In this document: piece by piece, positions 17,140 to 24,961 of the stretch | Layout of the letters: the number at the start of each line of letters is the position of its first letter | Position numbering within the stretch: position 1 is the stretch's first letter | NCBI GenBank assembly: GCA_024403055.1 | Contig: JAKSSO010000005.1 | Location: forward strand, 1 to 38,848 | Reading direction: 5' to 3' | Length of the DNA: 38,848 nt | From: Mogibacterium sp. | GTDB taxonomy: Bacteria > Bacillota > Clostridia > Peptostreptococcales > Anaerovoracaceae | Notes under the pieces: generated by a model | Told to the model about the DNA's origin: nothing | Databases searched by the model: none | The model's input: only the letters and a program-made list of their open reading frames with translations | Position numbers and translations under genes: made by a program

Positions 17140-17899
17140 CTATTATTACGTTTGCGGTCAGATATAGCGAGCTGTCATTGATATCCAGTCTGATGATCTC
17201 ACCGCCTGCCTGAACTATTTCTATGGAATCAGCACCTGTCTGCGTATGCAGGTAATAAGCTGTGGCGGTGCTTCCGCTGGCACAGCCATTCTCCCATACA
17301 AGGGTATCTGAGCCGACAACATAGACGAGTGGTCTGATCGCTACTCTGTCATCAGCGAGCCTGTCAAAAAGAATGATACCGAGGGCAGGAACTTTAAAGT
17401 GATCTGCTATATCCCTGATGCGTGAGCTTGCCGTTTCATCGCTCATCTCACCTGCAGGAACAAGCATGTGAGATATGCCATCAAGGTGCATGACTGGATA
17501 GTTTTCGAATGTATCTGCTGTTGGTGCACTTACTCTGAGTGTAGCCTGATAAGCCGGAAATGATCTTTTGTCTTCGATCCTTGTCAGGGCTACCTCGACC
17601 GGCTCTTCCACGCCTGAGGAATTAATTTTGAAACGGTCACTCCAGCCGACCTCAAGATCATTCAGACATGCCTGATAGCATGCGGCCGAGAGGGTAGCGT
17701 TTCCACAGAACTCATAGCCCATCATCTCAAGATCAACGCAATGGCTCGATCTACGCGAAACAAAGCCGACCTGCTCGCAGCGAGGCTCCAGCTCGAATGC
17801 CTTCCGGATGATGTCGGCACGAGTTGTCGGCTCCGGAACTGTATTAACGAGTACCGTAATATTTCCTACGGGATCTGCAACTACATAATCAATTGTCAT
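17132..17899 (-). CDS. DapF-fold racemase/epimerase-like protein
   Basis: A 255-residue protein resembling diaminopimelate epimerase and its relatives (including histidine racemases of the CntK type). DapF enzymes use two cysteines; here C65 lies in EFCGNATL, like the DapF FCGN motif, and C206 in ENGCASGSTATA, like the second DapF motif (ACGSGA), though the loop before it is shortened. The family is cofactor-free. There are no lysine-biosynthesis neighbours, so a dedicated DapF role is doubtful; a racemase of another amino acid is plausible. The ATG lacks a ribosome binding site and lies only about 9 bases from a TACAAT hexamer. Confidence 0.72.
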   Translation of the reverse strand: MTIDYVVADPVGNITVLVNTVPEPTTRADIIRKAFELEPRCEQVGFVSRRSSHCVDLEMMGYEFCGNATLSAACYQACLNDLEVGWSDRFKINSSGVEEPVEVALTRIEDKRSFPAYQATLRVSAPTADTFENYPVMHLDGISHMLVPAGEMSDETASSRIRDIADHFKVPALGIILFDRLADDRVAIRPLVYVVGSDTLVWENGCASGSTATAYYLHTQTGADSIEIVQAGGEIIRLDINDSSLYLTANVIIEK

Positions 17900-17908
17900 A
17901 ACATAAGT

Positions 17909-17938
17909 ATTGTAGCATAAATCAGTGATAAATATGTT
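17909..17938. promoter_or_regulatory. overlapping divergent promoters (racemase-like gene / RelA-type gene)
   Basis: On the minus strand an extended -10, TGC-TACAAT (hexamer 17914-17909), predicts a start near 17902, just before the ATG at 17899, so this mRNA may be leaderless. On the plus strand TTGTAG (17910-17915), a 17-base spacer and TATGTT (17933-17938) form a promoter for the synthetase-hydrolase pair, with an alternative extended -10 TGT-TAAAAT ending at 17943. The two overlap, so they probably compete. Confidence 0.45.
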
Positions 17939-17984
17939 AAAATAAGCGGGAAAGCTGAGAATGACCAGATGGGAGGAGATATAA

Positions 17985-19061
17985 ATGGATATTCATTGCC
18001 AGCTGATGATGGAAGAATTTAAAGAAAACTACACATCTTTCGTAAAAATCGATGAGATCGTCAGGGAAAAGCTCGAGGAGCTTATCACGAACAGCGGTCT
18101 TTATGTCGTAGCCTTCGAGTCAAGACTCAAGCAGGAGCAGAGCCTGGAGGGCAAGCTGGAGCTCAAGGGCGGCAAGTACAAGGTGCTTTCGGATATTACA
18201 GATCTTATTGGTGCAAGAATAGTAACATTCTATTCATCAGAGGTCGACAAATTCGCCTCCCTGATAGAGAAAAACTTTGATGTAGACTGGGAGAACTCAG
18301 TTGACAAGCGCAAGTCACTGGCTACTGATCAGTTCGGATACATGTCGCTGCATTATGTATGCAGGATCCCAAAGTCGATGTTTGATGACCCGAAAATGCC
18401 GGAGGTAAACGAGTATCGATTCGAAATACAGCTCAGGACAGCCTTACAGCATGTGTGGGCTACTGTTTATCATGACACCGGCTATAAGAGCGATATAGAG
18501 GTACCTAAGGAGTATATACGCAAACTTTCGAGACTTGCAGGCCTTCTTGAAATAGCCGACGAGGAGTTCGGTACCATCATAAGGGATATCAACGAGTACA
18601 GGCGCAGAGTAAGACACCTGATCAGTCAGGGTGCGCTGGACGAGATTCTGATCGACGGCGACAGCTTCAGATCCTTCCTCGAGAGCAGGCCATATGACGC
18701 ACTTAACGATCGTATCGCAGCGATCAATCAGGCTGAGATACAGCCAACCGGTGCGATCACGCCTTTCCTTGAGCTGTTTAAGAGACTCGATCTGAAAACT
18801 CTGGGAGACCTGAAGAGGATGATAGAGGAATGCTCGGATGAGGCATATCATCTTGCAATGATACACCTGGGAGATACAGATCTGGATATTCTGTCCTCTA
18901 CAGTGGGCCTGCGTTATCTCTGTATCGTGTATATTGTAAAGCATAACGGCGGTGTTCCGGGACTCACGATGCTTCTCGATACGCTGGGCGGAGAGAGAGA
19001 AGGAAACAAACGCAGAGCTGAACGGCTGATGAATCAGATAGAGGAACTGAAAATAATATAG
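17985..19061 (+). CDS. RelA/SpoT-type nucleotide pyrophosphokinase (single-domain synthetase plus C-terminal helical region)
   Basis: A 358-residue protein whose first 200 residues match the (p)ppGpp synthetase domain. It has the metal-binding DLIGARI (73-79), the G-loop GYMSLHY (118-124; Q of the usual YQSLH is Met), and EIQLRT (147-152) followed by QHVWATVYH (155-163). There is no HD hydrolase and no TGS or ACT domain, so it is not a long RSH enzyme. Residues 210-358 are a helical region with no recognised domain, longer than classical small synthetases such as RelP/RelQ. The following gene encodes a hydrolase, 14 bases downstream. A GGAGGAG site precedes the ATG. Confidence 0.85.
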   Translation: MDIHCQLMMEEFKENYTSFVKIDEIVREKLEELITNSGLYVVAFESRLKQEQSLEGKLELKGGKYKVLSDITDLIGARIVTFYSSEVDKFASLIEKNFDVDWENSVDKRKSLATDQFGYMSLHYVCRIPKSMFDDPKMPEVNEYRFEIQLRTALQHVWATVYHDTGYKSDIEVPKEYIRKLSRLAGLLEIADEEFGTIIRDINEYRRRVRHLISQGALDEILIDGDSFRSFLESRPYDALNDRIAAINQAEIQPTGAITPFLELFKRLDLKTLGDLKRMIEECSDEAYHLAMIHLGDTDLDILSSTVGLRYLCIVYIVKHNGGVPGLTMLLDTLGGEREGNKRRAERLMNQIEELKII

Positions 19062-19075
19062 GTGGTACATAGAGA

Positions 19076-19654
19076 ATGAGTGGACAATACATCGATACGG
19101 ATCTCTTCGACAGAGCTGCAAAATATGCAATAGATGCGCATCACAATGTCGGCAGAAAAGGTAAAGGATTCCCGTATATCATCCATCCGATGGAAGCAGC
19201 CGAGATCGTTGCAACGATCACTGATGACCAGGAGATGCTGGCGGCAGCCATGTTACATGATGTTGTCGAGGATACGGACTGCACAGTTGAGGACATCAGA
19301 AGAGAATTCGGAAACAGGGTGGCGCATCTCGTTGCCAATGAGAGCGACATTGTTGTAGAAGGAAAGACAGAGAGCGAATCCTGGCATGAGAGAAAACAGT
19401 ATGCTATCGACAGACTTGCGGTTGCAGAGAGAGATATCAAGATAGTGGCGATGGGAGATAAACTCTCGAACATGAGGGCGATAGCAAGGGACTATGCGAA
19501 GATAGGAGATGCACTCTGGGAACGATTCCATGTGAACGACCCGGCGGAGCATGAATGGCATTACAGAGGCCTGGCGGAATCCCTCAGAGAGCTGGGAGAT
19601 ACAGATGCATACATAGAGTTCATAATGCTTATAAATCGCGTATTTTCACACTAA
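19076..19654 (+). CDS. Small alarmone hydrolase-like HD protein
   Basis: A 192-residue stand-alone HD domain of the RelA/SpoT hydrolase class (MESH1-like). The metal site is visible as H37, H61-D62 and the HDVVEDT motif with E65-D66. D128 with K129-L130-S131-N132 (GDKLSNM) resembles the usual ADKLSNM. FPYIIHPMEAAEIV is the typical hydrolase segment. It would remove the 3' pyrophosphate from (p)ppGpp-like nucleotides. It directly follows the synthetase in an apparent two-gene operon, so it may balance or neutralise it. Confidence 0.88.
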   Translation: MSGQYIDTDLFDRAAKYAIDAHHNVGRKGKGFPYIIHPMEAAEIVATITDDQEMLAAAMLHDVVEDTDCTVEDIRREFGNRVAHLVANESDIVVEGKTESESWHERKQYAIDRLAVAERDIKIVAMGDKLSNMRAIARDYAKIGDALWERFHVNDPAEHEWHYRGLAESLRELGDTDAYIEFIMLINRVFSH

Positions 19655-19663
19655 AAATATCAG

Positions 19664-19693
19664 AAGAGCGGCCGAAGGGCTTGCTCTTTTTTT
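19664..19693 (+). terminator. intrinsic terminator after the alarmone gene pair
   Basis: AAGAGC (19664-19669) pairs with GCTCTT (19683-19688), with an inner GCC/GGC pair around a GAAG loop, followed by a run of T's. It ends the synthetase-hydrolase unit. Confidence 0.88.
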
Positions 19694-19712
19694 ATGGTAA
19701 TGATACAATTTT

Positions 19713-19741
19713 TTGTCTGCTTATGATGACCCGACTATACC
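19713..19741 (+). promoter_or_regulatory. possible promoter of the acyl-CoA synthetase operon
   Basis: TTGTCT (19713-19718), a 17-base spacer and TATACC (19736-19741), placed between the preceding terminator and the gene start at 19806. Both hexamers are imperfect, so this is tentative. Confidence 0.35.
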
Positions 19742-19805
19742 GAGATGTATGCGGGCCAAAGGGCAAGCCGAGATGCTGCCTTATATTATTTGGAGGGAAT
19801 AACAG

Positions 19806-21698
19806 ATGGAAAGAAAGAAAAAGGTACAGGAAGTAGTAAACGAACTTGACCTGATGACAGAAGAGGAATATCAGGCGCTAAAAGAGGCCGAAATGGCCGA
19901 GATGAAGGTCTATGCTGACGGAATCAAGAACAGCTCTGACCCTAAGGTAATGTACAGGATCGGAAGACCTATCACCGATCTCAAGCAAATGTTCGAATCA
20001 AGTGTAGAACTCTTTGGAGATCGCCCGCTTTATCATCAGATCATGAAGGGAGATAAGGAGTTCTCGATCATAACATACAAAGAAGCATTGAGACAAGTCA
20101 GAGGACTTGGCACAGCGCTGCTTGATCTCGGACTTAAGGGCTCTCATATCGGTATCATAGGACCGAACTGCTATGAGTGGGTAGAATCATATCATGCAAT
20201 ACTCGGAGGTATTGGTGTAGGTGTTCCTCTGGACAAGGAACTCAGCAAGGATGAACTCGCCAACTTGTGTAATGAAGGCGACATAAAGGCTATTATCTGC
20301 TGTGCAGACAGATATTACAATATCTTCAAGGAAATCCTTGAAGAGGGAAAGACAGGACTCAGATATGTCATCGGAGTGGCTAAGGAAGTACACGAAGACC
20401 CTAAGAAGGGTCTGTATTCATGGAACCTTCTTCAGGAAGCGGGTATGGCCAAAGTCGATGCAGGTGACACAAGATTTCACGAGCTGCGTATCAGAAATAC
20501 TGCTCTTGCGGTTATCATATTCACATCAGGAACAACAGGTGTGGCTAAGGGCGTAATGCTGTCACACAAAAACCTGTGCTTTGACATACTTTCAGCACAG
20601 GCATATCTGGAAGTAAGACCTGACGATATTTTCTTCAGCATACTTCCTATCCATCATACATATGAATGCACCTGCACTAACCTTGAAGGAATGTACATGG
20701 GAGCTTCAATGGCATTCTGCCGCGGCATCAAGTACATTACCAAGGATATGTCTATGGTAAAGCCGACATTCCTGCTGGCAGTACCTCTCATCTATGAGAA
20801 GTTCTACAACAATATCATAAAAGCGCTTGAGAAGGAAGGCAAGCTGAAACAGTTACGTGCACTCTTTGCGCTCAATCGTGTAACGAGCAAGGTAGGCATC
20901 AATGTTTCCAGATCGGTCATTGAACGCATTACAGCTCAGTTCGGCGGTAGAATACGCATGTTCATCGCCGGAGGAGCAAAGGTGGATCCTGATGTGCTGC
21001 AGTTCTTCAGAGACCTCGGCATCAAAACTCTGCAGGGCTACGGACTTACAGAGACGGCTCCAATGGTCGCACTGACACCTGACCAGTGGCAGTATATGAA
21101 CAATGAATCTGCAGGAAGAGTTCTGCAGTATACAGATTATAAGATCGAAGATCCTGATGAGGAGGGAAACGGTGAGATCTGCTTCAGAGGGCCTCAGGTA
21201 ATGCTGGGATATTACAATAATCCTGAAGCAACTGAGGCATGCATGGAGGACGAATGGTTCCATACAGGAGACCTCGGACACATCGATGACGACAGATATG
21301 TATTCATTACAGGACGTAAGAAGAACGTTATCATCGCGCCTAACGGCAAGAACGTTTTCCCTGAAGAGCTTGAAGAAAAGCTCATGCGCAGCCCGTACAT
21401 CGAGGAGTGCATGGTATGGGGAGACGATCAGGAAAATATCTGTGTTACGATCCGTGTAGACAAAGAGCATGCACGTGCTATTCTTGGCGAAGAGCTGACA
21501 GAAGAATCTGTCATGGAACTCATCAACGGTGAAGTTGAGAAGATGAATTCGGCTCATCCTAACTGGAAGAAAATCAAGAGGATCAATATCAGAAGAAGTG
21601 ACTTCATTAAGACAACAAGTCAGAAGATCAAGAGGTTCGTTACTGATAACAAACTTGGAGATATCCAGATATTCACAGGAAGGAAGAACAATGGATAG
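19806..21698 (+). CDS. Long-chain acyl-CoA synthetase (AMP-forming)
   Basis: An ANL-superfamily ligase of 630 residues that adenylates a fatty acid and transfers it to CoA. Visible motifs are the P-loop FTSGTTGVAKG (239-249), the adenine motif GYGLTETAP, WFHTGDLG and GRKKNVI, and the catalytic C-terminal lysine in TTSQKIKRF. The size and the FFSILPIHHTYECT region suit long-chain enzymes of the FAA/FadD type. The first 50 residues form a charged helical extension not typical of FadD. The next gene begins 8 bases before its stop, so the two products are probably co-translated. Confidence 0.92.
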   Translation: MERKKKVQEVVNELDLMTEEEYQALKEAEMAEMKVYADGIKNSSDPKVMYRIGRPITDLKQMFESSVELFGDRPLYHQIMKGDKEFSIITYKEALRQVRGLGTALLDLGLKGSHIGIIGPNCYEWVESYHAILGGIGVGVPLDKELSKDELANLCNEGDIKAIICCADRYYNIFKEILEEGKTGLRYVIGVAKEVHEDPKKGLYSWNLLQEAGMAKVDAGDTRFHELRIRNTALAVIIFTSGTTGVAKGVMLSHKNLCFDILSAQAYLEVRPDDIFFSILPIHHTYECTCTNLEGMYMGASMAFCRGIKYITKDMSMVKPTFLLAVPLIYEKFYNNIIKALEKEGKLKQLRALFALNRVTSKVGINVSRSVIERITAQFGGRIRMFIAGGAKVDPDVLQFFRDLGIKTLQGYGLTETAPMVALTPDQWQYMNNESAGRVLQYTDYKIEDPDEEGNGEICFRGPQVMLGYYNNPEATEACMEDEWFHTGDLGHIDDDRYVFITGRKKNVIIAPNGKNVFPEELEEKLMRSPYIEECMVWGDDQENICVTIRVDKEHARAILGEELTEESVMELINGEVEKMNSAHPNWKKIKRINIRRSDFIKTTSQKIKRFVTDNKLGDIQIFTGRKNNG

Positions 21699-22791
21699 AT
21701 ATCCGGCACTGACAATAGATCATGATAAACTCCGCTCCAATATGAAGACGGTCGTTGACTGGTGCGCGCAGGCAGGAATCGATGTTGCAGGCGTGATCAA
21801 AGTCAGCTGCGGACTTGCGACAACAGCTCTCGATTATGAGGCAGCCGGCGCAAAATGGATCGCTTCCTCGAGGATCGAGCATCTGAGGCGTGCGAAAGAG
21901 ATCGGGGTAAAGCTCCCGATGCTCATGATCAGAGTTCCGATGATATCCGAGCTGGACGAGATTATTGAGGTCTGTGACTACAGTCTCCAGAGTGAGCTGA
22001 AGACCCTTGAGGCGATCAATGAAAAAGCGATTGCTGCAGGCAAGGTCCACAATGTTATCCTGATGGCCGACACAGGCGATCTGAGAGAGGGCTTTATCGA
22101 TTATGATGAGATGACTGATGTTGCAGTCAAGGTCGAGAATGAGCTTAAGGGACTTCATCTGGCAGGTATCGGCACCAATCTTGGATGCACCGGATCGGTG
22201 ATCCCGACAGGCGAGAAAATGGAGCTGCTCGCTTCCATCGCAGAGAAGATCGAAAAAGCGATCGGCAGAGAACTCGAGATCGTATCCGGTGGTGCGTCAT
22301 CGAGTCTGCTTCCGCTGTTCGACGGAGTGATGCCGAAGAAGATCAACATGCTGAGAATAGGTGAACTCAGCTATGTCGGAAACATGGGTGACCTGAAGAA
22401 CGCCTATGATCGTAACGAAGTGGATGACATGTACGGAGATGCTGTTACACTCCAGGCAGAGATAATCGAATGCAAGACCAAGCCAAGCCATCCTATCGGG
22501 GAACTTGGGGTCAATGCATTCGGCGAGAGACCTGTTTACATAGACAAGGGAGATCGCAGACGTGCACTTTGCGCAATAGGCAGAGCTGACTTCGGCGACA
22601 CGGGAGATATCATTCCGATGCTGGAGGGAGCAAGCGTTGAAGCGGCTTCAGGAGACCACACCATAGTGGATATAGAAGAGTGCAAGACAAAGCTCGACGT
22701 GGGTGATATAATGACATTTAAGCTGAAATATTCCGCGATCCTGAGACTTACAGGCAGTGAGAATGTTAAGATCCGTGAGATCAACAAATAG
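21691..22791 (+). CDS. Ornithine/alanine racemase-like PLP enzyme
   Basis: A 366-residue PLP enzyme with an alanine-racemase fold. The pocket lysine is probably K37 in GVIKVSCG, and IVSGGASSSLLPLF and MLRIGELSYVGN are the further conserved parts. The N-terminal sequence (LRSNMKTVVDWCAQAGIDVAGVIKV) resembles ornithine racemases of amino-acid-fermenting clostridia more than cell-wall alanine racemases. The frame is open upstream to 21598, but ATG 21691 follows an AGGAAGG site and gives the family start. It overlaps the acyl-CoA synthetase gene by 8 bases. The substrate is not established. Confidence 0.8.
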   Translation: MDRYPALTIDHDKLRSNMKTVVDWCAQAGIDVAGVIKVSCGLATTALDYEAAGAKWIASSRIEHLRRAKEIGVKLPMLMIRVPMISELDEIIEVCDYSLQSELKTLEAINEKAIAAGKVHNVILMADTGDLREGFIDYDEMTDVAVKVENELKGLHLAGIGTNLGCTGSVIPTGEKMELLASIAEKIEKAIGRELEIVSGGASSSLLPLFDGVMPKKINMLRIGELSYVGNMGDLKNAYDRNEVDDMYGDAVTLQAEIIECKTKPSHPIGELGVNAFGERPVYIDKGDRRRALCAIGRADFGDTGDIIPMLEGASVEAASGDHTIVDIEECKTKLDVGDIMTFKLKYSAILRLTGSENVKIREINK

Positions 22792-22842
22792 CTAATTAAC
22801 GGCGCAAGCGTCTGCTGAGCTGTATAAGAGAAAGGAATAAAA

Positions 22843-23328
22843 ATGGCAGTTAACAATTCTAATGAAATGACAAGAGAGGGATATAACGCCCTGAATGAAG
22901 AGCTCGAACATCTTATCACTGTCGTTCGTAAGGAGAACGCTGAGAGACTGAAGGAAGCTATCTCACTGGGAGATATTTCCGAGAATGCTGAGTATGATGC
23001 AGCTAAAGATGCTCAGGCTGAGACTGAGGAGCGCATCAATCAGATCGAAGAGACACTGAGAACAGCTGTTATCGTAGATGAGGATAGCTGCGATGAATCA
23101 GATGATACTGTTCAGACAGGACGTACAGTATCAGTTAAGGACCTCGAGCTTGATTACACTGCAACATATAAGATCGTAGGAACAACTGAGGCCGATCCGC
23201 TGAACGGCAAACTCTCCAATGCTTCACTTGTTGGACAGCACCTTATCGGATGCAAGGCAGGAGATGTTGTTGAATTCCCTGTTCCGGATGGAATGGCTAA
23301 GTATGAGATCCTGGAGGTAAAGAGATAA
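22843..23328 (+). CDS. greA: Transcription elongation factor GreA
   Basis: Rescues backtracked RNA polymerase by stimulating transcript cleavage. The 161-residue protein has the N-terminal coiled coil with the acidic tip (SLGDISENAEYDAAKDAQ) and the C-terminal FKBP-like domain (about 85-161). It lies upstream of lysS with a 1-base overlap (TAATG), a pairing common in Firmicutes. An AAAGGAA site precedes it; the 51-base gap upstream has no clear promoter, so it may be read from the racemase-like gene. Confidence 0.97.
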   Translation: MAVNNSNEMTREGYNALNEELEHLITVVRKENAERLKEAISLGDISENAEYDAAKDAQAETEERINQIEETLRTAVIVDEDSCDESDDTVQTGRTVSVKDLELDYTATYKIVGTTEADPLNGKLSNASLVGQHLIGCKAGDVVEFPVPDGMAKYEILEVKR

Positions 23329-24878
23329 TGGCAGAGAATAAGCCTAACGGCGCACAGGTCAAAGAACAGGCTGAAGAGCGCGAACTTACTGAAAAGGAGA
23401 TCGGCGAACAGCGCCAGATCAAAAGAAATAAACTGGAAGAACTGCGTGCTATGGGCAGAGACCCGTATCTCGTAGAGACATATGATGTAACAGCACATTC
23501 CAAGGACATCAAGGAAAACTTCGAGGCAATGGAGGACCAGGAGGTCCGCGTTGCAGGAAGGATCATGGCGTTCAGAAGAATGGGCAAGGTCGCTTTCGTA
23601 GACCTGCAGGACAAGCAGGGAAGAATCCAGATCTTCGTTGCCCGTGACAATATCACAGCTGACGAGTATCAGGTCTTCAAGACATACGATGTAGGCGATA
23701 TCATCGGTGTACACGGTGTTATTTTCAAGACAAAGACCGGCGAGATCAGTGTAAGAGCATCAGAAGTGCTCCTCCTGTGCAAGTCACTTCAGGTACTTCC
23801 TAACAAGTGGCACGGACTCAAGGATACAGACCTCAGATATCGTCAGAGATACGTTGACCTTATCATGAACGAGGACGTTAAGGATGTATTCCTGAAGAGA
23901 GCAAAGATCATTTCGACCATGAGAAAGGTACTCGAAGAGGATTATGACCTGATCGAGGTAGAGACACCTGTACTCGGCAACATCGCAGGCGGTGCTGCAG
24001 CAAGACCTTTCCTGACTCATCACAATACACTTGATATCGACATGACTCTAAGAATCTCTCTCGAGCTTCACCTCAAGAGACTTATCGTAGGAGGACTTGA
24101 CGGTGTATATGAGATCGGCAAGGTTTTCCGTAACGAGGGAATGGACAAGAACCACAGCCCTGAGTTCACTTCAATGGAGGCTTACAAGGCTTACGTTAAC
24201 CTTGAGACCATGATGGAGCTCATGGAGCAGGTTACATACAAGTGTGCAATGGCTGTTAACGGAACTCCTATTGTTAAGTACGGCGACAAGGAATTCGATG
24301 TTACTCCTCCATGGAAGAAGATCGATATGACTGAGGCAGTTATCAAGACAACAGGCATTCCTTTTGACAAGATACTGACTGATGAAGAGGCTATCGAGGC
24401 AGCAAAGAACTATGGAATGAACTTCGAGAACGAGGCTGACTGGAGCCGCGGCAAGATCATTGCTGAGATGTTCGAGGACTACTGTGAGGACATCCCTGGA
24501 TTCCTTGACGGACCATGCTTCGTATGCGGACATCCGCTCGAGATATCTCCTCTTGCCAAGAAGGATCCTAAAGACCCAAGGATCACAAGAAGATTCGAGT
24601 CTTATATCAATGGCTGGGAACTCTCCAATGCATTCTCCGAGCTGAACGACCCTATCGATCAGTACGAGAGATTTGCAGAACAGCAGAGACAGCTTGATCT
24701 CGGTATCGATGACGAAGCTCATCCAATGGATACAGACTTCGTAAATGCGCTTGAGGTAGGCATGCCTCCAACAGGCGGAATCGGAATCGGAGTTGACAGA
24801 CTGGTAATGCTGCTGACAGACAGCGCAACCATCAGAGACGTACAGCTCTTCCCGACAATGAAGCCGGAAGCAAAATAG
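23328..24878 (+). CDS. lysS: Lysyl-tRNA synthetase, class II
   Basis: A 516-residue class IIb synthetase. The N-terminal OB-fold anticodon-binding domain lies at about residues 60-170 (VRVAGRIMAFRRMGKVAFVDL). The catalytic core carries motif 2 FRNEGMDKNHSPEFTSMEAY-like (split across 265-285) and motif 3 GIGIGVDRLVMLL near the C-terminus. The first 35 residues are a charged extension. It is translationally coupled to greA and ended by a strong terminator. Confidence 0.98.
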   Translation: MAENKPNGAQVKEQAEERELTEKEIGEQRQIKRNKLEELRAMGRDPYLVETYDVTAHSKDIKENFEAMEDQEVRVAGRIMAFRRMGKVAFVDLQDKQGRIQIFVARDNITADEYQVFKTYDVGDIIGVHGVIFKTKTGEISVRASEVLLLCKSLQVLPNKWHGLKDTDLRYRQRYVDLIMNEDVKDVFLKRAKIISTMRKVLEEDYDLIEVETPVLGNIAGGAAARPFLTHHNTLDIDMTLRISLELHLKRLIVGGLDGVYEIGKVFRNEGMDKNHSPEFTSMEAYKAYVNLETMMELMEQVTYKCAMAVNGTPIVKYGDKEFDVTPPWKKIDMTEAVIKTTGIPFDKILTDEEAIEAAKNYGMNFENEADWSRGKIIAEMFEDYCEDIPGFLDGPCFVCGHPLEISPLAKKDPKDPRITRRFESYINGWELSNAFSELNDPIDQYERFAEQQRQLDLGIDDEAHPMDTDFVNALEVGMPPTGGIGIGVDRLVMLLTDSATIRDVQLFPTMKPEAK

Positions 24879-24894
24879 TAAAGAAATAATAAAT

Positions 24895-24922
24895 AACTGC
24901 CGGGGATTCCCCGGCAGTTTTT
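24895..24922. terminator. intrinsic terminator of greA-lysS
   Basis: AACTGCCGGGG (24895-24905) and CCCCGGCAGTT (24909-24919) form a perfect 11-bp stem with an ATT loop, followed by T's. On the other strand AT-rich sequence follows, so it may also help end the convergent Lnt-GGDEF gene, which stops at 24962. Confidence 0.92.
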
Positions 24923-24961
24923 ATAATGTGGAAATTAGTATTATTCTTTATATGATAAAGA

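Noticed and set aside
17132..17899. true diaminopimelate epimerase (dapF)
   Set aside because: Both cysteines are present, but the second motif has a shortened loop and no lysine-pathway genes are nearby.
22792..22842. separate promoter for greA
   Set aside because: No pair of hexamers with acceptable spacing; a TATAAG lies there without a -35. Read-through from the racemase-like gene is more likely.
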